Shown here in pieces: positions 49,591 to 58,512 of a stretch of 64,000 nt of DNA. Where the stretch lies: contig NZ_CP071238.1 in the NCBI RefSeq assembly GCF_017299535.1, positions 2,914,001 through 2,978,000 on the forward strand, written 5' to 3'. The position numbers and the translations under genes are program-made. A model generated the notes under the pieces. That model had not been told where the DNA came from and searched no databases. It saw only the letters and a list, made by a program, of their open reading frames with translations. The DNA comes from Serratia marcescens subsp. marcescens ATCC 13880 (GTDB taxonomy: Bacteria; Pseudomonadota; Gammaproteobacteria; Enterobacterales; Enterobacteriaceae). Numbering within the stretch: the stretch's first letter is position 1; the number at the start of each line of letters is the position of its first letter.

Positions 49591-51177
49591 ATGTTGATGA
49601 CCCACCTCGCCGCGTCCCGATATCGTTATTACCGTTGGCTGCTGGCCGGAGCGGTGGGCGCGGCTATTCTGTTGGTATCGCTGTATACCCGTTATTATCA
49701 AGAGGTCAAAAGTATCGAGCTGAGCCAACAGACATTGGCCACCCGCACCGTCGGCAAGCTCAACCAGCTGCTGACACCGGCTCAGCTGCAGGCAGAGCGC
49801 AGCATGGACATGCTGGACCAGCCCTGCGAGAACGTTTCGTCGACCCTGCGCTTTCGCGCCGCGCAGAATCAGGCGCTACGCGCCATGTTGCTGGTAAAAA
49901 ACGGCATTATTTACTGCTCCAGCCTGTTTGGTTCCCGTCATTATCAGCTGGCCGCGGTCATGCCGACCTTCGTCAACAGCAACGCCAGGCTGGCGCTGCG
50001 CCCCTCGCTGGCGGTGAGCAAAGGCCTGCCCACGCTGGTGATGTGGACGCCATCCTCCCGCGATAAAACCAGTGGCGTGCTGCACGTGTTTAATATCGAG
50101 CTGCTGTCCAACTTTTTACTCGAGCCGCAGGAGCCTTACGTTCAGCGCGTGGTGCTGAACGTGGCTGACAGCAGCCTGGAATACGGCCGACGCGAAATCC
50201 TGAGCCGCGACACCCTGACCAACGATCTGCGCTACACCGCCGGCTCTGCGCTATACCCGTTCTCGATTTCGCTGTTCGGCCCGCAGATCGGCATGCTGGC
50301 GCTTTCCGCACTGCCGCGCCATATCCCGCTGGCGCTGCTGATCAGCCTGTTGGCCGCCTATGTGGTCTATCTGCTCACCGCTAACCGCATGAGCCTGTCT
50401 TATCACATCGGCCATGCCATCACCCATCGCGAGTTCCGCGTCTATTGCCAGCCCATCATTCATAGCGACACCGGGCGCTGCGCCGGCGTCGAAATGCTGC
50501 TGCGCTGGAAAAAGAAGCGTCAAGGGTGGATCTCCCCCGACGTGTTTATTCCGCTGGCCGAGCAGCATGAGCTGATCATTCCGCTGACCCGTTATCTGAT
50601 GAACACCGTAACGGAAAATCTGCAGCTGTTCCCGCCGCGACCGTCGTTCTACATCAGCATCAACGTCGCCGCCGAACACTTTAAAACGCTCAACATCATC
50701 GACGATATCCGCCGGATTTGGCTGCCGGCGCATCCGATGCCGTCACTGATGCTGGAGCTGACCGAGCGCACCGCGCTGTCGGCGATCCAGCATGACCAGA
50801 TCCGGACGCTGAAAGACATGGGGATCATGCTGGCCATCGACGATTTCGGCACCGGCCACAGCTCGCTGAGCTACCTGAAGAACCTTAGCCCGGACGTGTT
50901 AAAGATCGACCGCGGGTTTACCGCGGCCATCGGCACCGACGCGGTCAACGCCACGGTGACCGATACCATCATTACGCTGGCGCAGCGGCTGAAACTGAAG
51001 CTGGTGGCTGAGGGGGTAGAAACGGCGGAACAGGCCGACTATCTGCGCTCACGCGAGGTCAATGCCCTGCAGGGGTATTATTTCGCCAAGCCGATGCCGA
51101 TCCACGTTTTCCCGCTGTGGTTGCAGCAGTACGAATCGCGCGTGAGGAAAGCGGAAGAGCATCCGCCGGAGGCCTGA
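49591..51177 (+). CDS. pdeD: CSS-EAL c-di-GMP phosphodiesterase PdeD (YoaD)
   Basis: The 528-residue protein has an N-terminal membrane helix (about 17-37), a periplasmic CSS domain with the redox CSS motif (YCSSLFG), a second helix (about 247-265) and a cytoplasmic EAL domain. EAL proteins hydrolyse cyclic di-GMP. The signature reads GVEMLLRW, with Met for the Ala of EAL, while NVAAEHF, ELTERTAL, IDDFGTGHSSL, LKIDRGF, AEGVETAEQA and LQGYYFAKP keep the metal and catalytic residues, so activity is likely. The CSS Cys pair probably gates it through DsbA/DsbB. AGGA lies 8 bases before the ATG. The position between sdaA and yoaE identifies it with E. coli PdeD. Confidence 0.9.
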   Translation: MLMTHLAASRYRYYRWLLAGAVGAAILLVSLYTRYYQEVKSIELSQQTLATRTVGKLNQLLTPAQLQAERSMDMLDQPCENVSSTLRFRAAQNQALRAMLLVKNGIIYCSSLFGSRHYQLAAVMPTFVNSNARLALRPSLAVSKGLPTLVMWTPSSRDKTSGVLHVFNIELLSNFLLEPQEPYVQRVVLNVADSSLEYGRREILSRDTLTNDLRYTAGSALYPFSISLFGPQIGMLALSALPRHIPLALLISLLAAYVVYLLTANRMSLSYHIGHAITHREFRVYCQPIIHSDTGRCAGVEMLLRWKKKRQGWISPDVFIPLAEQHELIIPLTRYLMNTVTENLQLFPPRPSFYISINVAAEHFKTLNIIDDIRRIWLPAHPMPSLMLELTERTALSAIQHDQIRTLKDMGIMLAIDDFGTGHSSLSYLKNLSPDVLKIDRGFTAAIGTDAVNATVTDTIITLAQRLKLKLVAEGVETAEQADYLRSREVNALQGYYFAKPMPIHVFPLWLQQYESRVRKAEEHPPEA

Positions 51178-51193
51178 GTCTCCGGCGGGTGGG

Positions 51194-52738
51194 TTACGAA
51201 TGCGCCGGTTCGTCGAAGACGGCGCGGGTGACACGCACCAACTCGATGCGATAGTCGGAGACCTCGACAATATCGAAGCGCAGGTGGTTCAGTTCAATGG
51301 TGTCCCCCACCACCGGCATCTGGCCGTAGTAGGCTAACAGCAGCCCCGCCAGAGTGGCGTAGTCTGCGGTTGGGCTGACCAGGTCGTCACAGGCCAGCGC
51401 CTGTTCCAGCGAGTGCAGGTCGGTCCCGCCCTTGACCAGCCAGCCGTCGCCTTCCGCCACGATGTCCGGCGTTTCATCTTCGTCCGGAAACTCGCCGGCG
51501 ATCGCTTCCAGCACGTCCAGTGGCGTCACCAGCCCCTGCACCACGCCGAACTCGTTGGTGACCACCACCAGGCGCCCTTTGGCGCGGCGCAGCACCGCCA
51601 GCAGCTTGATGACATCCATGGTTTCCGGCACCACGATCGGCGGCGTGCGCGCGGCAAACTCGGCGATATCTTCCCCTTGCTCCAGCGCCACCAGCAGATC
51701 CTTGGCGCGTACCACGCCGACGATCTCATCCACCGAGTCGCGACACACCGGGAACAGGCTGTGCGGCGTATCCAGCAACTGTGCGCGCACCTCCTCACGG
51801 GAGCGCTCGCAGTCGACCCAGGAGATATCCGTGCGCGGCGTCATCACGCTGCGCAATGAGCGCGAGGCCAGCGTCAGCACGCCGCTGATCATATAACGCT
51901 CTTCCGCCGCAAAGGTTTCATCCCGCGGCAAGGCGACCTCATCGTCCGCCTGCTGCGCGCGCTGCTGCCCCATCAGGCGCATGATCGCTTCCGCGGTGCG
52001 CTCGCGCATCGGGCGACGCGCCTGATGCTTGATGAAGTTGCGACGCGCGATCTGATTGAACAATTCAATCAGGATCGAGAAGCCGATCGCGGCGTACAGA
52101 TAGCCTTTAGGAATATGCAAGCCGAAGCCTTCGGCGATCAGGCTCAGACCGATCATCAACAGGAAGCTCAGGCACAGCACCACAATGGTCGGGTGCGCGT
52201 TGACGAAGTTGGTCAACGGTTTGGACGCCAGCAGCATCACCGCCATCGCGATCACCACCGCCGCCATCATCACCGGCAGATCGTTCACCATGCCTACGGC
52301 GGTAATCACCGCATCGAGCGAAAACACCGCGTCCAGGATCACGATTTGCACCACCACCGCCCAGAACTTGGCGTAACCGCGGTTGGCGCCATCCTGGTGC
52401 GTCTGCCCTTCCAGCCGTTCATGCAGCTCCATGGTGGCCTTGAACAGCAGGAATACCCCGCCGAACAGCAGGATAAGATCGCGGCCGGAGAAGCTGAAAT
52501 CGCCGACGCTGAACAGCGGCGTGGTCAGGGTTACCATCCAGGAGATCACCGACAGCAGGCCCAAACGCATCAGCAACGCCAGCGACAGGCCGATGACGCG
52601 CGCCTTATCGCGCTGCTTAGGCGGCAGTTTGTCGGCCAAAATGGCGATGAACACCAGGTTGTCGATGCCCAACACGATTTCCAGCACCACCAGCGTAAGC
52701 AACCCCGCCCAAATAGAGGGGTCCATTAAAAATTCCAT
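51194..52738 (-). CDS. yoaE: TerC/CBS/CorC-domain membrane protein YoaE
   Basis: The 514-residue protein has an N-terminal TerC-family membrane domain of about seven helices ([37 protein letters not shown], both with conserved acidic residues), then a pair of CBS domains (about 300-425, [31 protein letters not shown]) and a C-terminal CorC_HlyC domain. TerC proteins are linked to metal-ion export, partly at membrane translocation sites; the ion for YoaE is unknown. Its start lies one base after the stop of a leader ORF, so translation is probably coupled. It converges on pdeD. Confidence 0.92.
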   Translation of the reverse strand: MEFLMDPSIWAGLLTLVVLEIVLGIDNLVFIAILADKLPPKQRDKARVIGLSLALLMRLGLLSVISWMVTLTTPLFSVGDFSFSGRDLILLFGGVFLLFKATMELHERLEGQTHQDGANRGYAKFWAVVVQIVILDAVFSLDAVITAVGMVNDLPVMMAAVVIAMAVMLLASKPLTNFVNAHPTIVVLCLSFLLMIGLSLIAEGFGLHIPKGYLYAAIGFSILIELFNQIARRNFIKHQARRPMRERTAEAIMRLMGQQRAQQADDEVALPRDETFAAEERYMISGVLTLASRSLRSVMTPRTDISWVDCERSREEVRAQLLDTPHSLFPVCRDSVDEIVGVVRAKDLLVALEQGEDIAEFAARTPPIVVPETMDVIKLLAVLRRAKGRLVVVTNEFGVVQGLVTPLDVLEAIAGEFPDEDETPDIVAEGDGWLVKGGTDLHSLEQALACDDLVSPTADYATLAGLLLAYYGQMPVVGDTIELNHLRFDIVEVSDYRIELVRVTRAVFDEPAHS

Positions 52739-52739
52739 A

Positions 52740-52934
52740 TCAGACTCCAGAGAAAAGTGGGAATGAGCGCACGCCGCTCAAACGTGACGATGCCGCCGCT
52801 GCATGGGCGCAGTCGACAATAGCAAAGTGACGGGATGGGATTACCGGGAGATGGCCGAAGGGCCGAACAGCATATGCAACGCCAGCAGGTGGCGGGTGAA
52901 ACCTGGAAAAACAGTTACTTCGGTGACAGTCCAT
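52740..52934 (-). CDS. Leader ORF abutting yoaE (YoaL-like position)
   Basis: A 64-codon ORF ([16 protein letters not shown]...) ends TGA-T-ATG, one base before yoaE. The peptide has no recognisable domain and is rich in Pro, Ala and Arg. AAGGAG lies 22 bases upstream of its ATG, but a 14-base hairpin between them would bring it to an effective 7. E. coli is reported to have a leader ORF, yoaL, coupled to yoaE; I recall this from memory and cannot compare sequences. That translation matters here is inference. Confidence 0.45.
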   Translation of the reverse strand: MDCHRSNCFSRFHPPPAGVAYAVRPFGHLPVIPSRHFAIVDCAHAAAASSRLSGVRSFPLFSGV

Positions 52935-53300
52935 AGGGAGGGCTGAGGCCCTTCACTCCTTAGTGATGAAAGAGGAAATTACTGTATCAGGATTTTTCTG
53001 GGGGACAAAGCGGCTTTTTCAACGGCGGTTTAGGGTGACGCCACGCCATATCGTCTGCGACAGCTAAGATTTCTCCGAGCATTCAATAGCGGAGCAGCGT
53101 CACAAAAAATATTTTTTCACTCACTAAAATAAATCTCGCGTTCGTGAAGTATCACGCACAGGCATTTGAAACTGCGTGAGAAATGTTAGGCGTGCGTTTC
53201 TTTTTTTCTACCATAATGTATCTGAACCGCGGAAGTGACTGCCAAGACGGCGCGGAGAAACGACACAAACCGCGTCTGGAGTTCAACGAGGAGGTAGCGA
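52935..53300. other. yoaE-manX divergent intergenic region
   Basis: The 366-base gap holds the yoaE leader start (with the hairpin at 52939-52961) and the manX promoter. A -10-like CATAAT lies near 53212. AT-rich, partly symmetrical tracts around 53105-53135 could be Mlc-type sites but match poorly. Confidence 0.45.
52939..52961 (-). promoter_or_regulatory. Shine-Dalgarno plus intervening hairpin before the yoaE leader ORF
   Basis: On the minus strand, AAGGAG-TGA is followed by AGGGC-CTCA-GCCCT, then CCCT and ATG. Folding the hairpin leaves 7 bases between the Shine-Dalgarno sequence and the ATG. A second weak stem CACT-AAGG-AGTG would instead hide the Shine-Dalgarno sequence in a loop. Confidence 0.4.
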
Positions 53301-54260
53301 GTGGCAATAGCTATTATCATCGGCACACACGGGGCTGCAGCGGAACAACTGCTGAAAACGGCGGAGATGCTATTGGGCGAGCAGGACAACGTCGCCTTTA
53401 TAGACTTCGTTCCCGGTGAGAATGCCGAAACGTTAATCGTCAAGTACAACGAGAAAATCAGTGGATTGGATACCAGCGGCGGCGTGCTGTTCCTGGTGGA
53501 TACCTGGGGCGGCAGCCCGTTCAACGCCGCCAGCCGCATTGCGGTCGACAAAGAAAACTATGAGGTCGTCACCGGGGTCAACATCCCGATGCTGGTGGAA
53601 ACCTTCATGGCGCGGGACGACAACCCCGCTTTCGATGAACTGGTGGCGCTGGCGTTGGAAACCGGCCGAGAAGGCGTGAAAGCGCTGAAAAAACCGCAGG
53701 AAGAACCCGCAAAACCCGCAGCGCCCGTCGCCAAAGCCGCTGCCCCTCAGGCGCCGTTGGGGCCGAACGACCACATGAAAATCGGCCTGGCGCGCATCGA
53801 TGATCGCTTAATCCACGGCCAGGTCGCTACCCGCTGGACCAAAGAGACCAACGTCAGCCGTATTATCGTCGTCAGCGATGAAGTCGCCGCCGACCATGTG
53901 CGCAAAACCCTGCTGACTCAGGTTGCCCCGCCGGGCGTCACCGCCCACGTGGTGGACGTGGCGAAGGCTATCCGCGTCTGGAACAACCCCAAATACGCCA
54001 ACGACCGCGTGATGCTGTTGTTTACCAATCCGACCGACGTCTGGCGTCTGGTGGAGGGCGGCGTGGATATTCAATCCGTCAATATCGGCGGCATGGCGTT
54101 CCGCCAGGGGAAAACCCAGGTGAACAACGCCGTTTCCGTCGATGAAAAAGATATCGAAGCGTTTAAGAAACTGAACGATCGCGGTATCGAGCTGGAGGTG
54201 CGTAAGGTCTCGTCCGACAGCCGGCTAAAAATGATGGACCTGATTAACAAACTCAATTAG
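53301..54260 (+). CDS. manX: PTS mannose-specific EIIAB component ManX
   Basis: ManX relays phosphate from HPr to sugars entering through ManYZ. The 319-residue protein has an IIA domain (to about 135) with the phosphorylated His10 (IIIGTHGAAAEQ), a Pro/Ala linker (EEPAKPAAPVAKAAAPQ) and a IIB domain with the second phospho-His (IDDRLIHGQVATRW). Translation begins at GTG with GAGGAGG 8 bases upstream. It leads the manXYZ operon. In E. coli this operon is controlled by Mlc, CRP and the sRNA SgrS; none of these sites is certain here. Confidence 0.97.
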   Translation: MAIAIIIGTHGAAAEQLLKTAEMLLGEQDNVAFIDFVPGENAETLIVKYNEKISGLDTSGGVLFLVDTWGGSPFNAASRIAVDKENYEVVTGVNIPMLVETFMARDDNPAFDELVALALETGREGVKALKKPQEEPAKPAAPVAKAAAPQAPLGPNDHMKIGLARIDDRLIHGQVATRWTKETNVSRIIVVSDEVAADHVRKTLLTQVAPPGVTAHVVDVAKAIRVWNNPKYANDRVMLLFTNPTDVWRLVEGGVDIQSVNIGGMAFRQGKTQVNNAVSVDEKDIEAFKKLNDRGIELEVRKVSSDSRLKMMDLINKLN

Positions 54261-54316
54261 TGGCGCCAGCCGCTGATTATTTTACTCAGAGCTTTTTTGG
54301 TCATAGGAGAAGTGCA

Positions 54317-55117
54317 ATGGAGATCACCACTCTTCAGATTGTGCTGATATTTATCGTTGCCTGTATCGCCGGGATGGGTTCCGTCCTCGACGAGTTCCAG
54401 TTCCACCGTCCGCTGGTCGCCTGTACCCTGATCGGCTTCATTCTCGGCGATATGAAAACCGGCATCATCATCGGCGGTACGCTGGAAATGATCGCGCTCG
54501 GCTGGATGAACATCGGCGCGGCGGTCGCGCCGGATGCCGCCCTGGCGTCCATCATCTCGACCATCCTGGTCATTGCCGGTGGGCAAAGCGTCGGCGCCGG
54601 TATCGCCCTGGCCATTCCGCTGGCGGCGGCCGGCCAGGTGTTAACCATCATCGTGCGAACCCTCACCGTGGCCTTCCAGCACGCAGCGGACAGCGCGGCG
54701 GAGCGCGGCAGCCTGCGCGCCATTAGCTGGATCCATGTCGGTGCCCTGCTGCTGCAGGCGATGCGTATCGCCATCCCGGCGGTCATCGTCGCCATCTCGG
54801 TGGGCACCGCTGGGGTGCACGCCCTGCTCAACTCGATCCCGGAAGTGGTCACCAGCGGCCTGAACATCGCCGGTGGCATGATCGTGGTGGTCGGTTACGC
54901 AATGGTGATTAACATGATGCGCGCCGGCTACCTGATGCCGTTCTTCTATCTCGGTTTCGTTACCGCCGCCTTCACCAACTTCAACCTGGTGGCGCTCGGC
55001 GTCATCGGCGTGGTGATGGCCGTGCTGTATATCCAGCTCAGCCCGAAATACAACAAGTCTCAGGTTGTCCAGGCCGGCCCGGCTAACGCGAACGATCTCG
55101 ATAACGAACTCGACTAG
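54317..55117 (+). CDS. manY: PTS mannose-specific EIIC component ManY
   Basis: ManY is the sugar-translocating membrane subunit of the mannose PTS and with ManZ also serves as a phage lambda DNA entry and microcin target in E. coli. The 266-residue length equals E. coli ManY. Conserved segments are MEITTLQIVLIFIVACIAGM, TLIGFILGDMKTGIIIGGTLE (split here at the second Gly pair) and AVAPDAALASIISTI. The ATG has AGGAGAAGTGCA upstream. It is 56 bases after manX, in the same operon. Confidence 0.96.
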   Translation: MEITTLQIVLIFIVACIAGMGSVLDEFQFHRPLVACTLIGFILGDMKTGIIIGGTLEMIALGWMNIGAAVAPDAALASIISTILVIAGGQSVGAGIALAIPLAAAGQVLTIIVRTLTVAFQHAADSAAERGSLRAISWIHVGALLLQAMRIAIPAVIVAISVGTAGVHALLNSIPEVVTSGLNIAGGMIVVVGYAMVINMMRAGYLMPFFYLGFVTAAFTNFNLVALGVIGVVMAVLYIQLSPKYNKSQVVQAGPANANDLDNELD

Positions 55118-55132
55118 GAATAGGTGAGAGAA

Positions 55133-55975
55133 ATGGTTGATACGACTGCTCAAAAGAAACTCACGCCGGCCGATATTCGCGGCGTATTCCTGCGTTCGAA
55201 CCTGTTCCAGGGTTCATGGAACTTCGAACGCATGCAGGCGCTGGGTTTTTGTTTCTCGATGGTGCCGGTGATCCGTCGCCTGTATCCGGAAAACAATGAC
55301 GATCGCAAACAGGCGATCAAGCGTCACCTGGAGTTCTTCAACACCCACCCTTACGTGGCGGCGCCGGTGCTCGGCGTGACCATGGCGATGGAAGAGCAAC
55401 GCGCCAACGGCGCGCCGATCGACGACGCCGCAATCAACGGCATCAAGGTCGGTTTGATGGGGCCTCTAGCGGGCGTCGGTGACCCGATCTTCTGGGGCAC
55501 CGTGCGGCCGGTATTCGCCGCGCTTGGGGCGGGTATCGCCATGAGCGGCAGCCTGCTTGGACCGATCCTGTTCTTCGTGCTGTTCAACCTGGTGCGCCTG
55601 CTGACCCGCTACTACGGCGTGGCCTACGGTTACCGCAAAGGGGTCGATATCGTCAACGACATGGGCGGCGGCTTCCTGCAGAAACTGACGGAAGGAGCGT
55701 CCATTCTCGGCCTGTTTGTCATGGGGGCGCTGGTCAACAAGTGGACGCACGTGAATATCCCGCTGGTGGTGTCCAAGATAACCGACCAGACCGGGCATAC
55801 CAACGTCACCACGGTGCAGACCATCCTCGATCAGCTGATGCCGGGCCTGGTGCCGTTGCTGCTGACCTTCGCCTGTATGTGGCTGCTGCGCAAGAAAGTC
55901 AACGCGCTGTGGATCATTATCGGCTTCTTCGTCATTGGCATCTTTGGCTATTGGATTGGCCTGCTGGGCCTGTAA
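55133..55975 (+). CDS. manZ: PTS mannose-specific EIID component ManZ
   Basis: ManZ completes the mannose permease membrane complex. The 280-residue protein matches E. coli ManZ almost throughout: DIRGVFLRSNLFQGSWNFER, MGPLAGVGDPIFWGTVRPV, YGYRKGVDIVNDMGGGFLQK and the C-terminal WIGLLGL. The ATG giving MVDTTAQ has GGTGAG 6 bases upstream; a GTG three codons earlier is the alternative. It follows manY by 15 bases and is followed by a strong terminator, so the operon ends here. Confidence 0.96.
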   Translation: MVDTTAQKKLTPADIRGVFLRSNLFQGSWNFERMQALGFCFSMVPVIRRLYPENNDDRKQAIKRHLEFFNTHPYVAAPVLGVTMAMEEQRANGAPIDDAAINGIKVGLMGPLAGVGDPIFWGTVRPVFAALGAGIAMSGSLLGPILFFVLFNLVRLLTRYYGVAYGYRKGVDIVNDMGGGFLQKLTEGASILGLFVMGALVNKWTHVNIPLVVSKITDQTGHTNVTTVQTILDQLMPGLVPLLLTFACMWLLRKKVNALWIIIGFFVIGIFGYWIGLLGL

Positions 55976-55986
55976 TCGTTCGAAAC

Positions 55987-56013
55987 GGCCGGGGGGCAAC
56001 CCCCGGCTTTTTT
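55987..56013 (+). terminator. Terminator of manXYZ
   Basis: The stem GCCGGGG/CCCCGGC is followed by six Ts, 12 bases after the manZ stop and 17 bases before yobD. Confidence 0.92.
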
Positions 56014-56029
56014 ATGTGTGGAGCAAGAG

Positions 56030-56488
56030 ATGTCACTGACCGACGCCGTACTGATGCTGTTTATCGCCCTGCTGTTGCTGTATTCGCTGTATGACGAATT
56101 CGGCATGGATCTGCTGAAAGGCAAAACGCGGCTCAAAGTGCCGCTCAAACGCCGTAACCGCCTCGACAGCCTGATTTTCGTCGGCCTGATCGCCATTCTG
56201 ATTTACCGCAATGTCACCGACAACGGCGCGGTATTAACCACCTATCTGCTTATTTCTTTGGCGCTGCTCGCTATCTATGTTTCTTATATTCGCGCGCCCA
56301 AAATGGTGTTTAAAGCGCACGGATTTTTCTTCGCCAATGTGTTTGTCGAATATAACCGCATTAAAGCCATGAATTTATCGGAGGACGGCATTCTGGCCGT
56401 CGACCTGGAACAGCGCCGGCTGTTGGTTCAGGTGACGCACTTGGACGACCTGGAGAAGATTTACCACTTTTTCATTGATAATCAATAA
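56030..56488 (+). CDS. yobD: DUF986 membrane protein YobD
   Basis: The 152-residue protein matches E. coli YobD (UPF0266). It has three predicted helices: [17 protein letters not shown] at the N-terminus, [15 protein letters not shown], and [17 protein letters not shown]. The C-terminal cytoplasmic part carries [14 protein letters not shown] and [16 protein letters not shown]. Its function is unknown. GGAG lies 7 bases before the ATG. It sits between manXYZ and mntP as in E. coli; read-through past the manZ terminator may feed it. Confidence 0.92.
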   Translation: MSLTDAVLMLFIALLLLYSLYDEFGMDLLKGKTRLKVPLKRRNRLDSLIFVGLIAILIYRNVTDNGAVLTTYLLISLALLAIYVSYIRAPKMVFKAHGFFFANVFVEYNRIKAMNLSEDGILAVDLEQRRLLVQVTHLDDLEKIYHFFIDNQ

Positions 56489-56700
56489 ATAAAGAAAAAC
56501 TCATTTTACTTTCGCTCAAACCTTGCGCTGCTTATGGATAATTAATCGGCAGCGCCATTTCCTTTCTGACTATTATTTCCGCAACATTGTTACCCGCGCC
56601 TACATTATATTCCCCCATGAACTCAGATTAATGAAAACGAGTCTCAATTAAGAACAAAAACCACACCAGAATAAAGTTGTCGGCACCGGAAATAATATGG
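56489..56700. other. yobD-mntP gap upstream of the riboswitch
   Basis: These 212 AT-rich bases probably contain the mntP promoter. No ORF is supported. Confidence 0.5.
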
Positions 56701-56869
56701 TATGGTTGCGCCGTCATTGGGGAGTAGCCGGTTTCTGGAGAATAAAAACCAGAAACGCCCGTATCAACATACTCGTTTCGCCGTATGAAACGTGGTGCGG
56801 GCAGCCAGGTAAGGTTGGCGAGACCATAGACACGTAACTCCGTCGTTTGGTTGGGGGTGGGTTACGTGT
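56701..56869 (+). ncRNA. yybP-ykoY manganese riboswitch of mntP
   Basis: The two conserved halves of the yybP-ykoY aptamer are visible: TTGGGGAGTAGCC near 56719 and GTTGGCGAGACC near 56814. The closing helix pairs TATGGT (56701-56706) with ACCATA (56823-56828). A perfect 9-bp expression-platform hairpin, ACACGTAAC/GTTACGTGT (56830-56838 with 56861-56869), follows and ends 31 bases before mntP. Mn(II) binding is known to switch on mntP through this class in E. coli. Confidence 0.92.
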
Positions 56870-56900
56870 ATATGGAGCCACCCGGCCGAGGCTATTTCAC

Positions 56901-57470
56901 ATGAACCTTTCAGCAACGCTTATTCTCGCTTTCGGCATGTCCATGGATGCTTTCGCCGCTTCGATCGGCAAAGGTGCCAGTCTGCATCAACCGCGCTTTC
57001 GCGAAGCGATCCGCACCGGCCTGATCTTCGGCGTGGTCGAAGCGATCACCCCGCTCATCGGTTGGGCCATCGGCCTGTTCGCCAGCCAATACATCATGGA
57101 ATGGGATCACTGGGTCGCCTTCTCGCTGCTGTTTATTCTCGGCATGCGCATGATCGTCGAAGGGGTGCGCAACAGGCCCGACGAAGAAGAGAAGGTCAAA
57201 CGTCATGGTTTCTGGTTGCTGGTGGCCACCGCCATCGCCACCAGCCTCGACGCCATGGCGATCGGCGTCGGTCTGGCCTTCCTGCAGGTGAACATCGTGC
57301 ACACCGCGATGGCCATCGGCTGCGCCACCATGATCATGGCGACCCTGGGCATGATGATCGGCCGCTTTATCGGCCCACTGCTGGGCAAACGCGCCGAAAT
57401 CCTCGGCGGCGTGGTGTTGATCGGTATCGGCGTCAACATCCTGCTGGAGCACCTCGGCTACCTGGCCTGA
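56901..57470 (+). CDS. mntP: Manganese exporter MntP
   Basis: MntP pumps excess Mn(II) from the cytoplasm. The 189-residue inner-membrane protein has six predicted helices in two repeats, each with the conserved DAFA/DAMA acidic motif ([15 protein letters not shown] and [15 protein letters not shown]). Length and sequence match E. coli MntP. The ATG has GAGG 10 bases upstream. The riboswitch directly upstream identifies its control. A bidirectional terminator follows. Confidence 0.97.
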   Translation: MNLSATLILAFGMSMDAFAASIGKGASLHQPRFREAIRTGLIFGVVEAITPLIGWAIGLFASQYIMEWDHWVAFSLLFILGMRMIVEGVRNRPDEEEKVKRHGFWLLVATAIATSLDAMAIGVGLAFLQVNIVHTAMAIGCATMIMATLGMMIGRFIGPLLGKRAEILGGVVLIGIGVNILLEHLGYLA

Positions 57471-57484
57471 GGCGACCGCACTGC

Positions 57485-57512
57485 AAAAAAACCTGCCGCG
57501 GCAGGTTTTTTT
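57485..57512 (+). terminator. Bidirectional terminator between mntP and rlmA
   Basis: AACCTGCC/GGCAGGTT with a 2-base loop is flanked by As on the left and seven Ts on the right, serving both convergent genes. Confidence 0.92.
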
Positions 57513-57532
57513 GTTTCTGAGTTCAACGCCCC

Positions 57533-58351
57533 TTAAGCGCGACGTCGGTACAACGCCAGCACGAAATCCGTCTCGCACACAAACTCGCCGCCCTCGGCCA
57601 ACCGCTGTTGCACCTCCGGCGTAGCGCGCCAGGCGAACGGCGTCATCTGCAGCAGATTGGCGGCCTGCGCGCCCGGTAGGGTCATCGTATAGGCCAGCGC
57701 CTCTTTGCGCTCGCAGTCGAATCCGTCGAACTGTTCATCCTGTTCGGCATGCAGCTGCACCTGCTGGTACACCTGCTCTTTCAGCTGGTACAGATGACGC
57801 GGGCCCGGCGACACCGTCAGCACCACGCCGCCCGGCTTCACTACTCGCGCCAGCTCCTCCGCCTTGCAGGGTGCATAAATGCGCAAGACCGCATCCAGCG
57901 CCCCGTCGGCGAACGGCAAACGGTGACTGGAGGCAACGCAGAACGAGACCGCCGGATAACGTTTAGCGGCATAGCGGATCGCCACCTTGGCGACATCCAG
58001 CCCATAGACCGCCATAGTGCGCTCCTGCGCCAGCCTGGCGGCCACGGCGGCGGTGTAATACCCTTCCCCACAGCCGATGTCCAATAACGTGCCTGCATCG
58101 GCCGCCAGCGCCAAATCCAGCCACTCGGCCACCTGCGCTTGCAACGGCTGATAATATCCACCGTCGAGAAACGCTCGCCGCGCCTGCATCATTTCCGCGC
58201 TGTCTCCCGGCTGCTTCGATCGTTTGTGCTGCACCGGCAGCAGATTCACGTAGCCTTCTTTGGCTTGATCGAACTGATGATTGCCGTCACAACGCCAGTG
58301 TTGTGATGAAAAATACAGCGGTTGATGACACAGAGGGCATTGATAAGACAT
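57533..58351 (-). CDS. rlmA: 23S rRNA (G745-N1)-methyltransferase RlmA
   Basis: RlmA methylates G745 of 23S rRNA using SAM. The 272-residue protein has the zinc ligands Cys5, Cys8, Cys21 and His25 at the E. coli positions, the segment [16 protein letters not shown], and the SAM motif [34 protein letters not shown] is also conserved. The ATG giving MSYQCPLC was chosen; the longer upstream frame would precede the zinc domain with unrelated sequence. It converges on mntP as in E. coli. Confidence 0.96.
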   Translation of the reverse strand: MSYQCPLCHQPLYFSSQHWRCDGNHQFDQAKEGYVNLLPVQHKRSKQPGDSAEMMQARRAFLDGGYYQPLQAQVAEWLDLALAADAGTLLDIGCGEGYYTAAVAARLAQERTMAVYGLDVAKVAIRYAAKRYPAVSFCVASSHRLPFADGALDAVLRIYAPCKAEELARVVKPGGVVLTVSPGPRHLYQLKEQVYQQVQLHAEQDEQFDGFDCERKEALAYTMTLPGAQAANLLQMTPFAWRATPEVQQRLAEGGEFVCETDFVLALYRRRA

Positions 58352-58512
58352 GAATGGGCTTCCAGAAAGACAGGGCGCGGCTAGTCTAAAGAAGGCGTCG
58401 GCTTGATGCAAGGCGCATCCCCGCTCGCTTTCGCCGCCAACAACACCTGGCCAAGCGGGGAAAAAGCTGGCTACACTGAGAGTCTGTTTTCTCACGCAGG
58501 TGAACATAACTT

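Noticed and set aside
53130..53165. GTGA-AGTA-TCAC upstream of manX as a CRP site
   Set aside because: The half-sites are separated by 4 bases instead of the required 6.
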